NCBI GenBank assembly: GCA_009922885.1
Contig: RFUP01000097.1
Span: 1 to 7,761, forward strand
DNA length: 7,761 bases
Direction of reading: 5' to 3'
Source: Paracoccaceae bacterium
Lineage (GTDB): Bacteria; Pseudomonadota; Alphaproteobacteria; Rhodobacterales; Rhodobacteraceae
Made by a program: the position numbers and the translations under genes. The number at the start of each line of letters is the position of its first letter. Position 1 is the stretch's first letter. Below, piece after piece: positions 1-6,031 of the stretch. The notes below the pieces were generated by a model. It was not told the origin of the DNA. It made no database searches and saw only the letters and a list, made by a program, of their open reading frames with translations.

Positions 1-1274
1 CGGCTTGGGCCTCGCTGACCGGATCGGATGGCATCGGCTGGTTCTTTGGCACCGACGAGCCACCTGCGATCGCCGGATTGCCCGCAGCCGACAGCATCAC
101 CGAAGACGAGTTGGCCGAAGCCGGGGATGCGGCTGTAGAACTGGCGTCGCTGATCGAACCCAGATCAGACGCGTTGCCGGAAACCGCAGCGCCGGGCCTT
201 TCCGAACCCCAAGCCATTCGCTTGCCGACGGCAGAAGAATCGGCCGCGCTATATGCCGCCACCGGGATCTGGGAGGTTGCACCCGAAGATACGCCTGTTC
301 CCGTCGCGATCGACCTTGATGATCTCTATATCACCTCGATTGACCCTGTTGTGGCGCAACCCGATGCCGTTGCCCTGCCCTCGCAAACGATCCTTGCGCC
401 CGACCGCCTGCCCGGCAGCCAGATTTCTCCGGTTGCCCCCGGCACACGCTTTTCGCTCGACGAGCGTGGTTTCGTGGTGGCGACGCCCGAAGGGGCCCTC
501 ACACCCGACGGGGTGCGTGTTTTTGCGGGGCCCCCGGCCACAGTGCCGACAAAGTTCCCGGACCGCACCGCCGCGCCCGCGCCAGACGTGAGCATCGCAG
601 ACCCCCGCCTTGCAGCCTTCCGCCCGAAAGTCCGGCCCGGAGGTTTGGTTGAAACGGCGGAGCGCTCGGCTTTGGGTGGCTTGACGCGCGCCGAACTGAT
701 GACGGTGCGCCCGAAACTCCGGCCCACAGCCATCGTTGCCGCATATGAGGCCGAACAAATCCGCGCCGCTGCCGATGCAGCCGCTGCCGCCGCAGCGGCC
801 GCCTCTACCGCAGGTCTCGCGACGCCTCCGGCGAACGACACTGTCGCCACCAGCATCAAACCGAAGCTTCGCCCGCAAGATCTGGGCGTGCAGCCCGATA
901 CAAGCAATCCTCGCACGGGAAATCCGTTGAAAAGCGGCAGCACCTTCAGCCGTGAGGAATTGGAGGATGACGAAGGCGAAACCCGTGTGGCCTCTGCGGG
1001 TCCGCGCACGGTGCAGCCCAAAGTCCCCTCGCAGGCAAATGTGGCCAAAGCGGCGACCGAGAAGAATGCGATCAACCTCGGGCAGGTGAACCTGATCGGC
1101 GTCTATGGCACGCCGCAATCCCGCCGCGCCCTGATCCGCCTCGCCAATGGGCGCTTCCAGAAAGTGAAGGTGGGCGACCGTGTAGATGGCGGGCGTGTGG
1201 TGGCCATTTCGGATGGTGAATTGCGCTACCAAAAAGGTGGTCGCAACGTGACCCTGAAAATGCCGCGCGGCTAA
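1..1274 (+). CDS. Pro/Ala-rich protein with C-terminal GspC/PilP-like domain (5' end outside window)
   Basis: The frame is open from base 3 (reading AWASLTGSDGIGWFFG...) to the TAA at 1272-1274, giving about 423 residues, so the gene starts upstream of the window. A TTG at 78 is only an internal codon. The visible part is mostly low-complexity, Pro/Ala/Asp-rich and probably disordered. It carries PKxRP-type repeats: RPKVRP (621-638), RPKLRP (708-725), KPKLRP (858-875) and a degenerate QPKVPS (1014-1031). An alanine run (AAAD then nine Ala, 765-803) lies between the second and third. The last 68 residues (1068-1271) look like one compact beta-rich domain with the pattern NLIGVYG...RALIRLANGRF.KVKVGD.V.GG.VVAI..GELRY..GG. 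This resembles the periplasmic homology region of GspC and PilP. The aromatic stretch at the left edge could follow a membrane helix, which would make this an anchored envelope protein. No function can be assigned; the domain call is family resemblance only. Confidence 0.8.
   Translation, partial: AWASLTGSDGIGWFFGTDEPPAIAGLPAADSITEDELAEAGDAAVELASLIEPRSDALPETAAPGLSEPQAIRLPTAEESAALYAATGIWEVAPEDTPVPVAIDLDDLYITSIDPVVAQPDAVALPSQTILAPDRLPGSQISPVAPGTRFSLDERGFVVATPEGALTPDGVRVFAGPPATVPTKFPDRTAAPAPDVSIADPRLAAFRPKVRPGGLVETAERSALGGLTRAELMTVRPKLRPTAIVAAYEAEQIRAAADAAAAAAAAASTAGLATPPANDTVATSIKPKLRPQDLGVQPDTSNPRTGNPLKSGSTFSREELEDDEGETRVASAGPRTVQPKVPSQANVAKAATEKNAINLGQVNLIGVYGTPQSRRALIRLANGRFQKVKVGDRVDGGRVVAISDGELRYQKGGRNVTLKMPRG
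621..1031 (+). repeat. PKxRP short protein repeats
   Basis: Four copies of a six-residue motif fall in the linker of the first gene: RPKVRP at 621-638, RPKLRP at 708-725, KPKLRP at 858-875 and the decayed QPKVPS at 1014-1031. Spacing is irregular (roughly 29, 50 and 52 codons) and the codons differ between copies, so this looks like a repeated peptide motif kept by selection rather than a recent DNA duplication. Confidence 0.6.
780..799 (+). other. Perfect 8-bp inverted repeat inside the Ala-run codons
   Basis: GCCGCTGC (780-787) and GCAGCGGC (792-799) are exact reverse complements around a CGCC loop, within codons for the alanine run. The mRNA would form a very stable hairpin here. It may simply follow from GC-rich alanine codons. 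Confidence 0.5.
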
Positions 1275-1433
1275 GGCACTATTCACATCAGTTCGCAGAA
1301 ACGCATGACATTTCTGCGAAATTCCTAATCCGGCCCTTGCTTACCCCATCTTGAATTGCGACTCTCGGTTCAAAGCCCGGCGCTGCGCCTCAGCAGCGTG
1401 TGAAACGGGCAAACTCGAACAGCCGGAACGCCG
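1275..1433. other. Gap between the first gene and the antiporter gene
   Basis: These 159 bases hold the 1292-1320 hairpin and a smaller hairpin, CGCTGC (1381-1386) with GCAGCG (1393-1398), shortly before the antiporter start. I see no convincing -35/-10 pair. A promoter for the antiporter is expected here but cannot be placed. Confidence 0.4.
1292..1320 (+). terminator. Likely terminator of the first gene (perfect 10-bp hairpin, poor T-tract)
   Basis: TTCGCAGAAA (1292-1301) and TTTCTGCGAA (1311-1320) are perfect complements around a 9-base loop, starting 17 bases after the TAA of the upstream gene. The following bases are ATTCCTAAT rather than a run of T, so termination may be weak. Position favours a terminator or 3'-end stabiliser; a symmetric operator for the antiporter gene is the alternative. 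Confidence 0.5.
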
Positions 1434-3308
1434 ATGCAAACCTTTCTCTACCAAGCCTCCATCTATCTCATGGCCGCTGTGATCGCCGTACCGATCGCGG
1501 CACGCTTGGGGCTTGGATCTGTTTTGGGCTACCTAGCCGCTGGGATCATCATCGGCCCGATTACAGGTCTTGTCGCGGCCTCTGCGGATCTCCAGCATTT
1601 CGCGGAATTCGGTGTTGTGATGATGCTCTTTATCATCGGCCTCGAACTGGAGCCGCGCGCCCTCTGGGATATGCGACATCGCCTGATCGGGCTGGGTGGC
1701 CTGCAAATTCTGATGTCGACGCTCGTCATCATGATCGGAGCGATCCTGCTGGGCCAGCCGTGGACCATCAGCCTTGCCATTGGTCTCATCTTCGCGCTGT
1801 CATCCACGGCTATCGTATTGCAAACGCTGAATGAAAAGGGATTGATCCGAAGCGCTGGCGGGCGCTCGGCCTTTTCGGTGCTGCTGACGCAGGACATCGC
1901 GGTGATCCCCATGCTTGCCGCGCTGCCGCTCTTGGCAATGCCGATGTTGCCGCAGCTCAACCCCGATGGCTCTATCGTACGCCCGGTGGAACTGGCTGAC
2001 GCGGCATCGAACCATGGGCATACGCTGGTTGAGGATTTGCCGGGTTGGGCCGTTACACTGGCCACTCTGGCCGCCGTTGCTGCCATCATTCTTGCGGGTC
2101 GCTATCTGGTGCAACCTGTCTTCCACTTCATCCACCGCGCCAAACTGCGCGAGATGTATACGGCTTTCGCACTCCTCATCGTGCTGGGCATTTCCTATGT
2201 GATGGGCCTCGTGGGCCTTTCCCCGGCCCTCGGCGCATTCCTCGCCGGTGTGGTGCTGGCGAATAGCGAATTCCGCCATGAACTCGAATCCGACATCGAA
2301 CCCTTCAAGGGCCTACTTCTTGGGCTGTTCTTCATCACCGTGGGGTCCGGCATCAACTTTCCGGTGTTTTTCTCGGCCCCGCTGACCATTCTCGCCCTCA
2401 CCTTCGCCCTGATCGCGGCCAAGGGCGGCGTGCTCTACATCCTTGCGCGTGCCTTTAAGCTGCGCGGGCGAGATCGTTGGCTGTTTACCTTGAGCCTCGC
2501 GCAGGCCGGGGAATTCGGTTTCGTGCTTTTGTCGTTTTCCGCGAACCTCAACGTCATTCCGCGCTGGCTCGGGGATCGGCTCTTGCTGATCGTCGCGTTC
2601 TCCATGCTGATCACGCCGCTTCTCTTTATCCTCTACGACAGGCTGACGAGCAGCATGACCGAAGATGGCACGCATCATGAGCCGGACGAGGTGGATGAGC
2701 AGGGCCCGGTGCTCATCGCGGGGATTGGGCGCTTCGGGCAAGTCGTGAACCGCCTTGTGCAGTCATCGGGCTTCAAAACCGTCGTTCTCGATCACGACAT
2801 GGCCACGATCCAGACCATGCGCCAATTCGGCTTCAAAGGCTTCTTCGGTGATCCCACCCGCCCCGACCTCCTCCATGCAGCAGGTCTGCCGCAAGCGCGG
2901 GTTCTCGTGGTGGCGCTCGATGATCCGGCAGCCACGACACGGCTTGTCAAATATGCGCGTCGCGAGCGCCCGGACCTCCACATCATTGCGCGCGCGCGCG
3001 ACCGGATGCATGTGTTCCAGCTCTTCAAGGCCGGGGCCGATGACATCGTGCGGGAAATGTTCGACTCATCGCTTCGCGCGGGCCGCTACGTGCTCGAAAA
3101 CATCGGCATGAGCGAGTATGAGGCCGCCATCGCCGAAGAGGTGTTCTACCACCACGACCGCGAGGCGCTGAAGGAACTGGCTGAAGTCTGGGACGAGAAT
3201 ATCCCCGCCACCAAGAACCCTGCCTATGTCGCCAAAGCACGGGAATTGGAGCGGGATCTTGAGGCGGCCCTCACGGCCCGCCTCGAAGAGCGCGCAAGAC
3301 AGGACTGA
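1434..3308 (+). CDS. kefC: CPA2 family monovalent cation:proton antiporter, KefB/KefC type
   Basis: 624 residues, close to E. coli KefC (620). It is an inner-membrane K+/H+ antiporter-type protein. Residues 1-400 form the multi-helix transport domain, with GLGSVLGYLAAG (26-37), GLELEPRALW (69-78), the conserved Q153-D154 of TQDIAVIP in the core, HELESDIEPFKG (282-293, nearly the regulatory loop of KefC) and AQAGEFGFVL (356-365). Residues 401-424 are a charged linker. An RCK_N (TrkA-N) Rossmann domain follows, with the nucleotide loop GIGRFG (430-435) and acidic D453 after strand two in VVLDHD, so NAD(H)-type binding is likely. The tail (about 560-624) is helical and charged. Compared with KefC as I recall it, there is a polar insertion near residues 173-205. 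The start is the first ATG after an in-frame TGA at 1401 and matches the family N-terminus; the ribosome site is weak. No KefF/KefG partner is in the window. KefB and KefC cannot be told apart here, and glutathione gating is uncertain. Confidence 0.92.
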   Translation: MQTFLYQASIYLMAAVIAVPIAARLGLGSVLGYLAAGIIIGPITGLVAASADLQHFAEFGVVMMLFIIGLELEPRALWDMRHRLIGLGGLQILMSTLVIMIGAILLGQPWTISLAIGLIFALSSTAIVLQTLNEKGLIRSAGGRSAFSVLLTQDIAVIPMLAALPLLAMPMLPQLNPDGSIVRPVELADAASNHGHTLVEDLPGWAVTLATLAAVAAIILAGRYLVQPVFHFIHRAKLREMYTAFALLIVLGISYVMGLVGLSPALGAFLAGVVLANSEFRHELESDIEPFKGLLLGLFFITVGSGINFPVFFSAPLTILALTFALIAAKGGVLYILARAFKLRGRDRWLFTLSLAQAGEFGFVLLSFSANLNVIPRWLGDRLLLIVAFSMLITPLLFILYDRLTSSMTEDGTHHEPDEVDEQGPVLIAGIGRFGQVVNRLVQSSGFKTVVLDHDMATIQTMRQFGFKGFFGDPTRPDLLHAAGLPQARVLVVALDDPAATTRLVKYARRERPDLHIIARARDRMHVFQLFKAGADDIVREMFDSSLRAGRYVLENIGMSEYEAAIAEEVFYHHDREALKELAEVWDENIPATKNPAYVAKARELERDLEAALTARLEERARQD

Positions 3309-3316
3309 CGGGTCAG
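3305..3316. other. Dyad spanning the convergent stop codons
   Basis: CTGAC-GG-GTCAG is a 5-bp inverted repeat that contains both TGA stop codons, antiporter on plus (3306-3308) and cobT on minus (3315-3313). The stops are 4 bases apart. The arms are too short and lack a T-tract, so I do not call a terminator; the two transcripts probably overlap. Confidence 0.5.
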
Positions 3317-4320
3317 CCCTCGGAAACACCTGCTTCAGCAAAGGTGGCCATGCCGGAAAGGCAGGCGACTGCACCTTTGACAACGCCGATCGCCAGTGCA
3401 GCACCAGAGCCTTCGCCCAAACGCAACCCGAGCGCCAGAAGCGGGGCCTTGCCGAGTGCACTCAAGAGGCGGTGATGCGCCTGCTCGGCGCTCACATGGC
3501 CCGCTTCCGCATGGTCGAGCGCGCCCTCTTGGGTCTTAGCAAGGCAGGCGGCCGCAGCAGTGCAAATGAAGCCATCGAGGAGCACGGGAATGCGATTGGC
3601 GCGGGCCGCCGCGATAGCGCCTGCCATCCCGACCAATTCACGCCCACCAAGGCGGCGCAGCGTTTCCAGCCCGTCGCCCTTGCCGCCATGCAGCGCCACG
3701 CCTTCGGCAACCACAGCCGCCTTCCGCTTCAGCCCCTCGTCGTCCACACCCGTGCCGCGCCCGACCCAGTCGTCTGCCGTGCCACCAAACAAGGCACAGG
3801 CAATCGCGGCAGCAGAGGTGGTGTTGCCGATCCCCATCTCGCCCGTAACCACAAGATCCGCCTCAGCGTTCACCGCGTTCCAGCCCGTGTTGAACGCCGA
3901 AACGAACTCCGCCTCGCTCATCGCAGCGGCTTGGGTGAAATCCGCCGTGGGATTATCAAGATCGAGCGCATACACCGACATCTCGGCTCCGAAAGCTTTC
4001 GAGAGCTGGTTGATAGCGGCACCACCATGCTGGAAATTTGCCACCATCTGCACGGTGACTTCTGCCGGAAAGGCCGAAACGCCGCGTGCGGTCACGCCGT
4101 GATTGCCTGCGAAGATGATTACTTGCGGACGGTCGCAATGGGGTTTGTCCGTGCCCTGCCAGCCACCGATCCGCACGGCCAGACCCTCAAGTGCGCCAAG
4201 CGCCCCCGGCGGTTTCGTCAATTGCCCGTTCCGAGATTCCGCAGCTTCCAAAGCTTGGGTGTCGATGCCCGGTTGGGCGGCAAGTTTCTTGCGGATATCG
4301 TCGAGGGAGGTGAAGGTCAT
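3313..4320 (-). CDS. cobT: Nicotinate-nucleotide--dimethylbenzimidazole phosphoribosyltransferase (CobT)
   Basis: This cytoplasmic enzyme (EC 2.4.2.21) transfers phosphoribose from nicotinate mononucleotide to 5,6-dimethylbenzimidazole, making alpha-ribazole 5'-phosphate, the activated lower ligand of cobalamin. It has 335 residues, slightly shorter than the about 356 of Salmonella CobT. Family motifs in order: KPPGALG (36-42), FAGNHGV (70-76), VSAFPAEVTVQMV (81-93), NFQHGGAAIN (95-104), GEMGIGNTTSAAA (160-172), GTGVDDEGL (189-197), and LGEGSGAALA (301-310), whose E303 should be the catalytic base (E317 in Salmonella). The ATG start at 4320 fits the family N-terminus but has no clear Shine-Dalgarno. 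It is divergent from cobS and converges on the antiporter gene. In Pseudomonas denitrificans naming this enzyme is CobU; it must not be confused with the CobT subunit of aerobic cobaltochelatase. Confidence 0.95.
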   Translation of the reverse strand: MTFTSLDDIRKKLAAQPGIDTQALEAAESRNGQLTKPPGALGALEGLAVRIGGWQGTDKPHCDRPQVIIFAGNHGVTARGVSAFPAEVTVQMVANFQHGGAAINQLSKAFGAEMSVYALDLDNPTADFTQAAAMSEAEFVSAFNTGWNAVNAEADLVVTGEMGIGNTTSAAAIACALFGGTADDWVGRGTGVDDEGLKRKAAVVAEGVALHGGKGDGLETLRRLGGRELVGMAGAIAAARANRIPVLLDGFICTAAAACLAKTQEGALDHAEAGHVSAEQAHHRLLSALGKAPLLALGLRLGEGSGAALAIGVVKGAVACLSGMATFAEAGVSEG

Positions 4321-4398
4321 GATCGGGCCCGTTGATTGTCGTTCCGGATCGGTTTACCCCGAAGGCGAACCCACGCAACCCCTCGATAAGGCATTTTC
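4321..4398. promoter_or_regulatory. Divergent cobT/cobS intergenic region
   Basis: These 78 bases must contain the 5' ends of both cob genes. The cobS side has a good ribosome site, AAGG at 4388-4391, seven bases before its ATG. I found only weak promoter-like hexamers on either strand (for example TTGCGT with TAAACC on minus). The space is too short for a cobalamin riboswitch of normal length, and no B12-box-like sequence was seen. Confidence 0.45.
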
Positions 4399-5142
4399 AT
4401 GCGCCAATCCGACACGGCCCTTGCGAAATGGCAGGACATTCCGGCGGCCATCGGCCTTCTGACCCGCATTCCTGTGCCCGTGGATATGGAATTTGCCACG
4501 GCGCGCGGCTCCAAAGCGGCTTGGGCTTGGCCACTCGCCGGGTTGGCAGTGGCGCTTCCTGCCGCGGCTCTGGGCTGGCTCTTTTCCGGGTTCGGCGCAG
4601 GCATCGCGGCAGGGATCGCGCTGGTTACGCTGATCGTCCTGACAGGCGCTCTTCACGAAGACGGGTTGGCGGATTGCGCAGACGGTTTCTGGGGCGGTTA
4701 CACCAAGGAACGCCGCCTTGAGATCATGAAAGATAGCCGTGTTGGCAGCTACGGCGTCATCGCGCTGGTGCTTGGGCTTGGGCTGAAATGGCAAGCCCTG
4801 ACGGTGATAGACACATGGGCCGCACTGATTGCCGCCGCCCTCCTTAGCCGCGCCGCGATGGCAGGCGTCATGGCTGCCCTGCCCTTCGCGCGGGAAAACG
4901 GGCTGGCTGCGGCGCAGGGCCGCCCGTCTCGCGAAACCGCGCTTCTGTCGGCGGGTCTCGCCTTCGTGGCGGCTTTGCTTCTCTGTGGCTCCTCCGCACT
5001 CCTCGCCCTCCTCGCGGTTGCGGCGGTTGCGGTGCTCACCGCTCGGATTGCTCAGGCCAAACTCGGCGGGCAAACCGGCGATGTTCTGGGGGCCACTCAA
5101 TTCCTCGCCGAACTCGCCGCCCTCATCGCGCTCGGCGCATAA
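4399..5142 (+). CDS. cobS: Adenosylcobinamide-GDP ribazoletransferase (cobalamin synthase, CobS)
   Basis: This integral membrane enzyme (EC 2.7.8.26) joins adenosylcobinamide-GDP to alpha-ribazole or its phosphate, giving adenosylcobalamin or its phosphate; it uses the product of the divergent cobT. It has 247 residues, the usual family length. Signature motifs: LTRIPVP (21-27), HEDGLADCADGFWGG (86-100), the acidic metal-binding core of the family, then RRLEIMKDSRVGSYG (105-119) and GGQTGDVLGATQ (223-234). Between and after these are several Ala/Leu-rich hydrophobic stretches (about 45-83, 119-136, 140-160 and 184-215), consistent with a polytopic membrane protein. The ATG at 4399 is supported by AAGG seven bases upstream. 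The TAA stop runs into the A-tract of the terminator shared with carD. The Pseudomonas denitrificans name is CobV; CobS there is a cobaltochelatase subunit. Confidence 0.95.
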   Translation: MRQSDTALAKWQDIPAAIGLLTRIPVPVDMEFATARGSKAAWAWPLAGLAVALPAAALGWLFSGFGAGIAAGIALVTLIVLTGALHEDGLADCADGFWGGYTKERRLEIMKDSRVGSYGVIALVLGLGLKWQALTVIDTWAALIAAALLSRAAMAGVMAALPFARENGLAAAQGRPSRETALLSAGLAFVAALLLCGSSALLALLAVAAVAVLTARIAQAKLGGQTGDVLGATQFLAELAALIALGA

Positions 5143-5175
5143 AAAAAGCCGCCCCCGAAGGCGCGGCTTTCGTTC
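5141..5175. terminator. Bidirectional intrinsic terminator for cobS (+) and carD (-)
   Basis: AAAGCCGC (5145-5152) pairs with GCGGCTTT (5163-5170) around a 10-base loop. Seven A (5141-5147) lie to the left and TTTCGTTCTT to the right. Read on minus, the stem ends in seven U, a strong terminator 19 bases past the carD stop. Read on plus, it ends in a moderately U-rich tail directly after the cobS stop. The cobS TAA uses the first two bases of the A-tract. Confidence 0.85.
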
Positions 5176-5188
5176 TTACGAACAGCGA

Positions 5189-5698
5189 TCAGGCTGCGCG
5201 GGACACCAGAACCTCGTCCACCTTCTTGGCGGCGGTCGGCTCGTCGCTGCCCGAAACGGCAGCCACTTCGCGGGTCAGGCGCTCAAGGGCGGCTTCATAA
5301 AGCTGACGTTCCGAATAGCTCTGCTCGCGCTGATCGTCGGCGCGGTGCAGGTCGCGCACCACTTCGGCAATCGCGATCAGGTCGCCTGAATTGATCTTCT
5401 GTTCGTATTCCTGAGCCCGGCGCGACCACATCGCGCGCTTCACTTTTGCCTTACCCTTCAGCGTTTTCATCGCTTGGTTCACGACATCCGGTGTCGAAAG
5501 CGAGCGCATGCCGATTTCCGTTGCCTTGTGAGTCGGCACGCGGAGGGTCATCTTGTCCTTTTCAAAGGAGACCACGAAGAGTTCCAGCTTGATCCCGGCG
5601 ATTTCCTGCTCTTCGATCGACATGATCTGGCCCACGCCATGCGCAGGATAGACAACGTAATCGTTCGGGCGGAATTCGGGCTTTTTGGTTTTGGTCAT
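5189..5698 (-). CDS. carD: CarD/CdnL family RNA polymerase-binding transcription regulator
   Basis: 169 residues, the usual length. CarD proteins bind the RNA polymerase beta subunit through an N-terminal Tudor-like domain and act at the upstream edge of the -10 element through a C-terminal helical domain, stabilising the open complex. In Rhodobacter sphaeroides the protein activates rRNA and other promoters (known for the family, not shown here). Residues 8-70 show the CarD_TRCF pattern: FRPNDYVVYPAHGVGQI (9-25), a strand-rich stretch and LRVPTHKATEIGMR. The helical part begins with the conserved segment KVKRAMWSRRAQEYEQKINSGD, including the DNA-contacting Trp, then LIAIAEVVRDLHR. The Ser/Glu/Ala tail is less conserved. 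The ATG at 5698 has a good ribosome site, GAGGAAAG (complement of 5704-5711). The gene follows fdxA on the same strand, but a terminator in between suggests a separate promoter. Confidence 0.95.
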   Translation of the reverse strand: MTKTKKPEFRPNDYVVYPAHGVGQIMSIEEQEIAGIKLELFVVSFEKDKMTLRVPTHKATEIGMRSLSTPDVVNQAMKTLKGKAKVKRAMWSRRAQEYEQKINSGDLIAIAEVVRDLHRADDQREQSYSERQLYEAALERLTREVAAVSGSDEPTAAKKVDEVLVSRAA

Positions 5699-5703
5699 TC
5701 GAA

Positions 5704-5711
5704 CTTTCCTC
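5704..5711 (-). promoter_or_regulatory. Ribosome binding site of carD
   Basis: Minus-strand GAGGAAAG lies five bases before the carD ATG. It is the strongest Shine-Dalgarno-like sequence in the window and fixes the carD start. Confidence 0.7.
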
Positions 5712-5724
5712 GCGAGATCCGAAC

Positions 5725-5781
5725 CTACGCCTCTCGTGCACCCATCAATTCACCACAAAAAACACCGTCGAGGCCCATCAT
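5725..5781 (-). CDS. Possible 18-codon leader ORF upstream of carD
   Basis: On minus, AGGA (complement of 5787-5790) lies five bases before ATG-ATG and opens MMGLDGVFCGELMGAREA, ending in TAG at 5725-5727. That is 26 bases before the carD ATG. The T6 run falls inside it. A small ORF of this size is common by chance; the well-spaced ribosome site and position in the carD leader are the only support. No similarity to a known leader peptide was recognised. Confidence 0.2.
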   Translation of the reverse strand: MMGLDGVFCGELMGAREA

Positions 5782-5790
5782 GATGGTCCT
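5771..5790. promoter_or_regulatory. Imperfect 20-bp palindrome in the carD leader
   Basis: AGGCCCATCATGATGGTCCT is symmetric except for one C/T position; its core CCATCATGATGG (5775-5786) is a perfect 12-bp palindrome. It could be an operator, or a hairpin in the carD mRNA. Eight bases later on minus comes a T6 run, which gives a terminator-like look, although the distance is longer than usual. Confidence 0.35.
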
Positions 5791-5822
5791 GGCGTTTTGC
5801 GGATTTCAGTGGGTTTTTACAA

Positions 5823-5835
5823 ACGCAACTTGCGT
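5823..5835. promoter_or_regulatory. 13-bp dyad ACGCAA-C-TTGCGT
   Basis: Perfect 6-bp half-sites surround one central base, a shape typical of a small dimeric repressor site. It lies between the possible carD -10 (5887-5892) and the carD start, so it would be downstream of that promoter. The binding protein is unknown. Confidence 0.3.
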
Positions 5836-5894
5836 CCCCGGTTGAGCGACAGAGTGGGTTCAGACGATCTATGTCATGTAAGTGTCATCATACC

Positions 5895-5923
5895 ACAAAA
5901 AACGCCCTGCCGAAAGCAGGGCG
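5895..5923 (-). terminator. Intrinsic terminator of fdxA
   Basis: CGCCCTGC (5903-5910) pairs perfectly with GCAGGGCG (5916-5923) around CGAAA. On minus the stem is followed by TTTTTTGTGG. This is a strong intrinsic terminator about 110 bases after the fdxA stop and separates fdxA from carD. On plus the tail is only GATTTCG, so it is not bidirectional. Confidence 0.85.
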
Positions 5924-6017
5924 GATTTCGGGGGATGCCACCACCTATTTTCCATTATTTACATGGCATTGCGGGCCGAATCTCATTCAACTCACAATCG
6001 TTCGCAGGCGATTCTCC

Positions 6018-6031
6018 GCGAATCGATTCGC
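6018..6031. repeat. 14-bp perfect palindrome next to the fdxA stop
   Basis: GCGAATCGATTCGC ends one base from the fdxA TGA (6035-6033). It contains GAATC and GATTC back to back. The left arm can also pair outside the palindrome: CGATTC (6009-6014) with GAATCG (6020-6025) around TCCGC. Two competing small hairpins are therefore possible in the fdxA 3' end. Confidence 0.5.

Noticed and set aside
249..1286. Long open frames on minus opposite the first gene
   Set aside because: They mirror codon bias of the + gene, have Cys/His/Arg-rich composition unlike real proteins, and lack ribosome sites.
2988..3000. 13-base alternating GC run in the antiporter gene
   Set aside because: It encodes ARAR of a conserved RARARD-like segment, so protein sequence plus GC bias explains it.
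3226..4335. 369-codon open frame on plus across cobT
   Set aside because: It lies opposite the clear CobT protein and reads as an Arg/His-rich shadow with no recognisable domain.
4321..4398. Cobalamin riboswitch upstream of cobS or cobT
   Set aside because: Only 78 bases are available between divergent starts and no B12-box-like sequence was seen.
3313..5142. cobT and cobS as cobaltochelatase subunits
   Set aside because: The names overlap, but motifs are those of the phosphoribosyltransferase and the membrane cobalamin synthase; there is no AAA+ or VWA domain.
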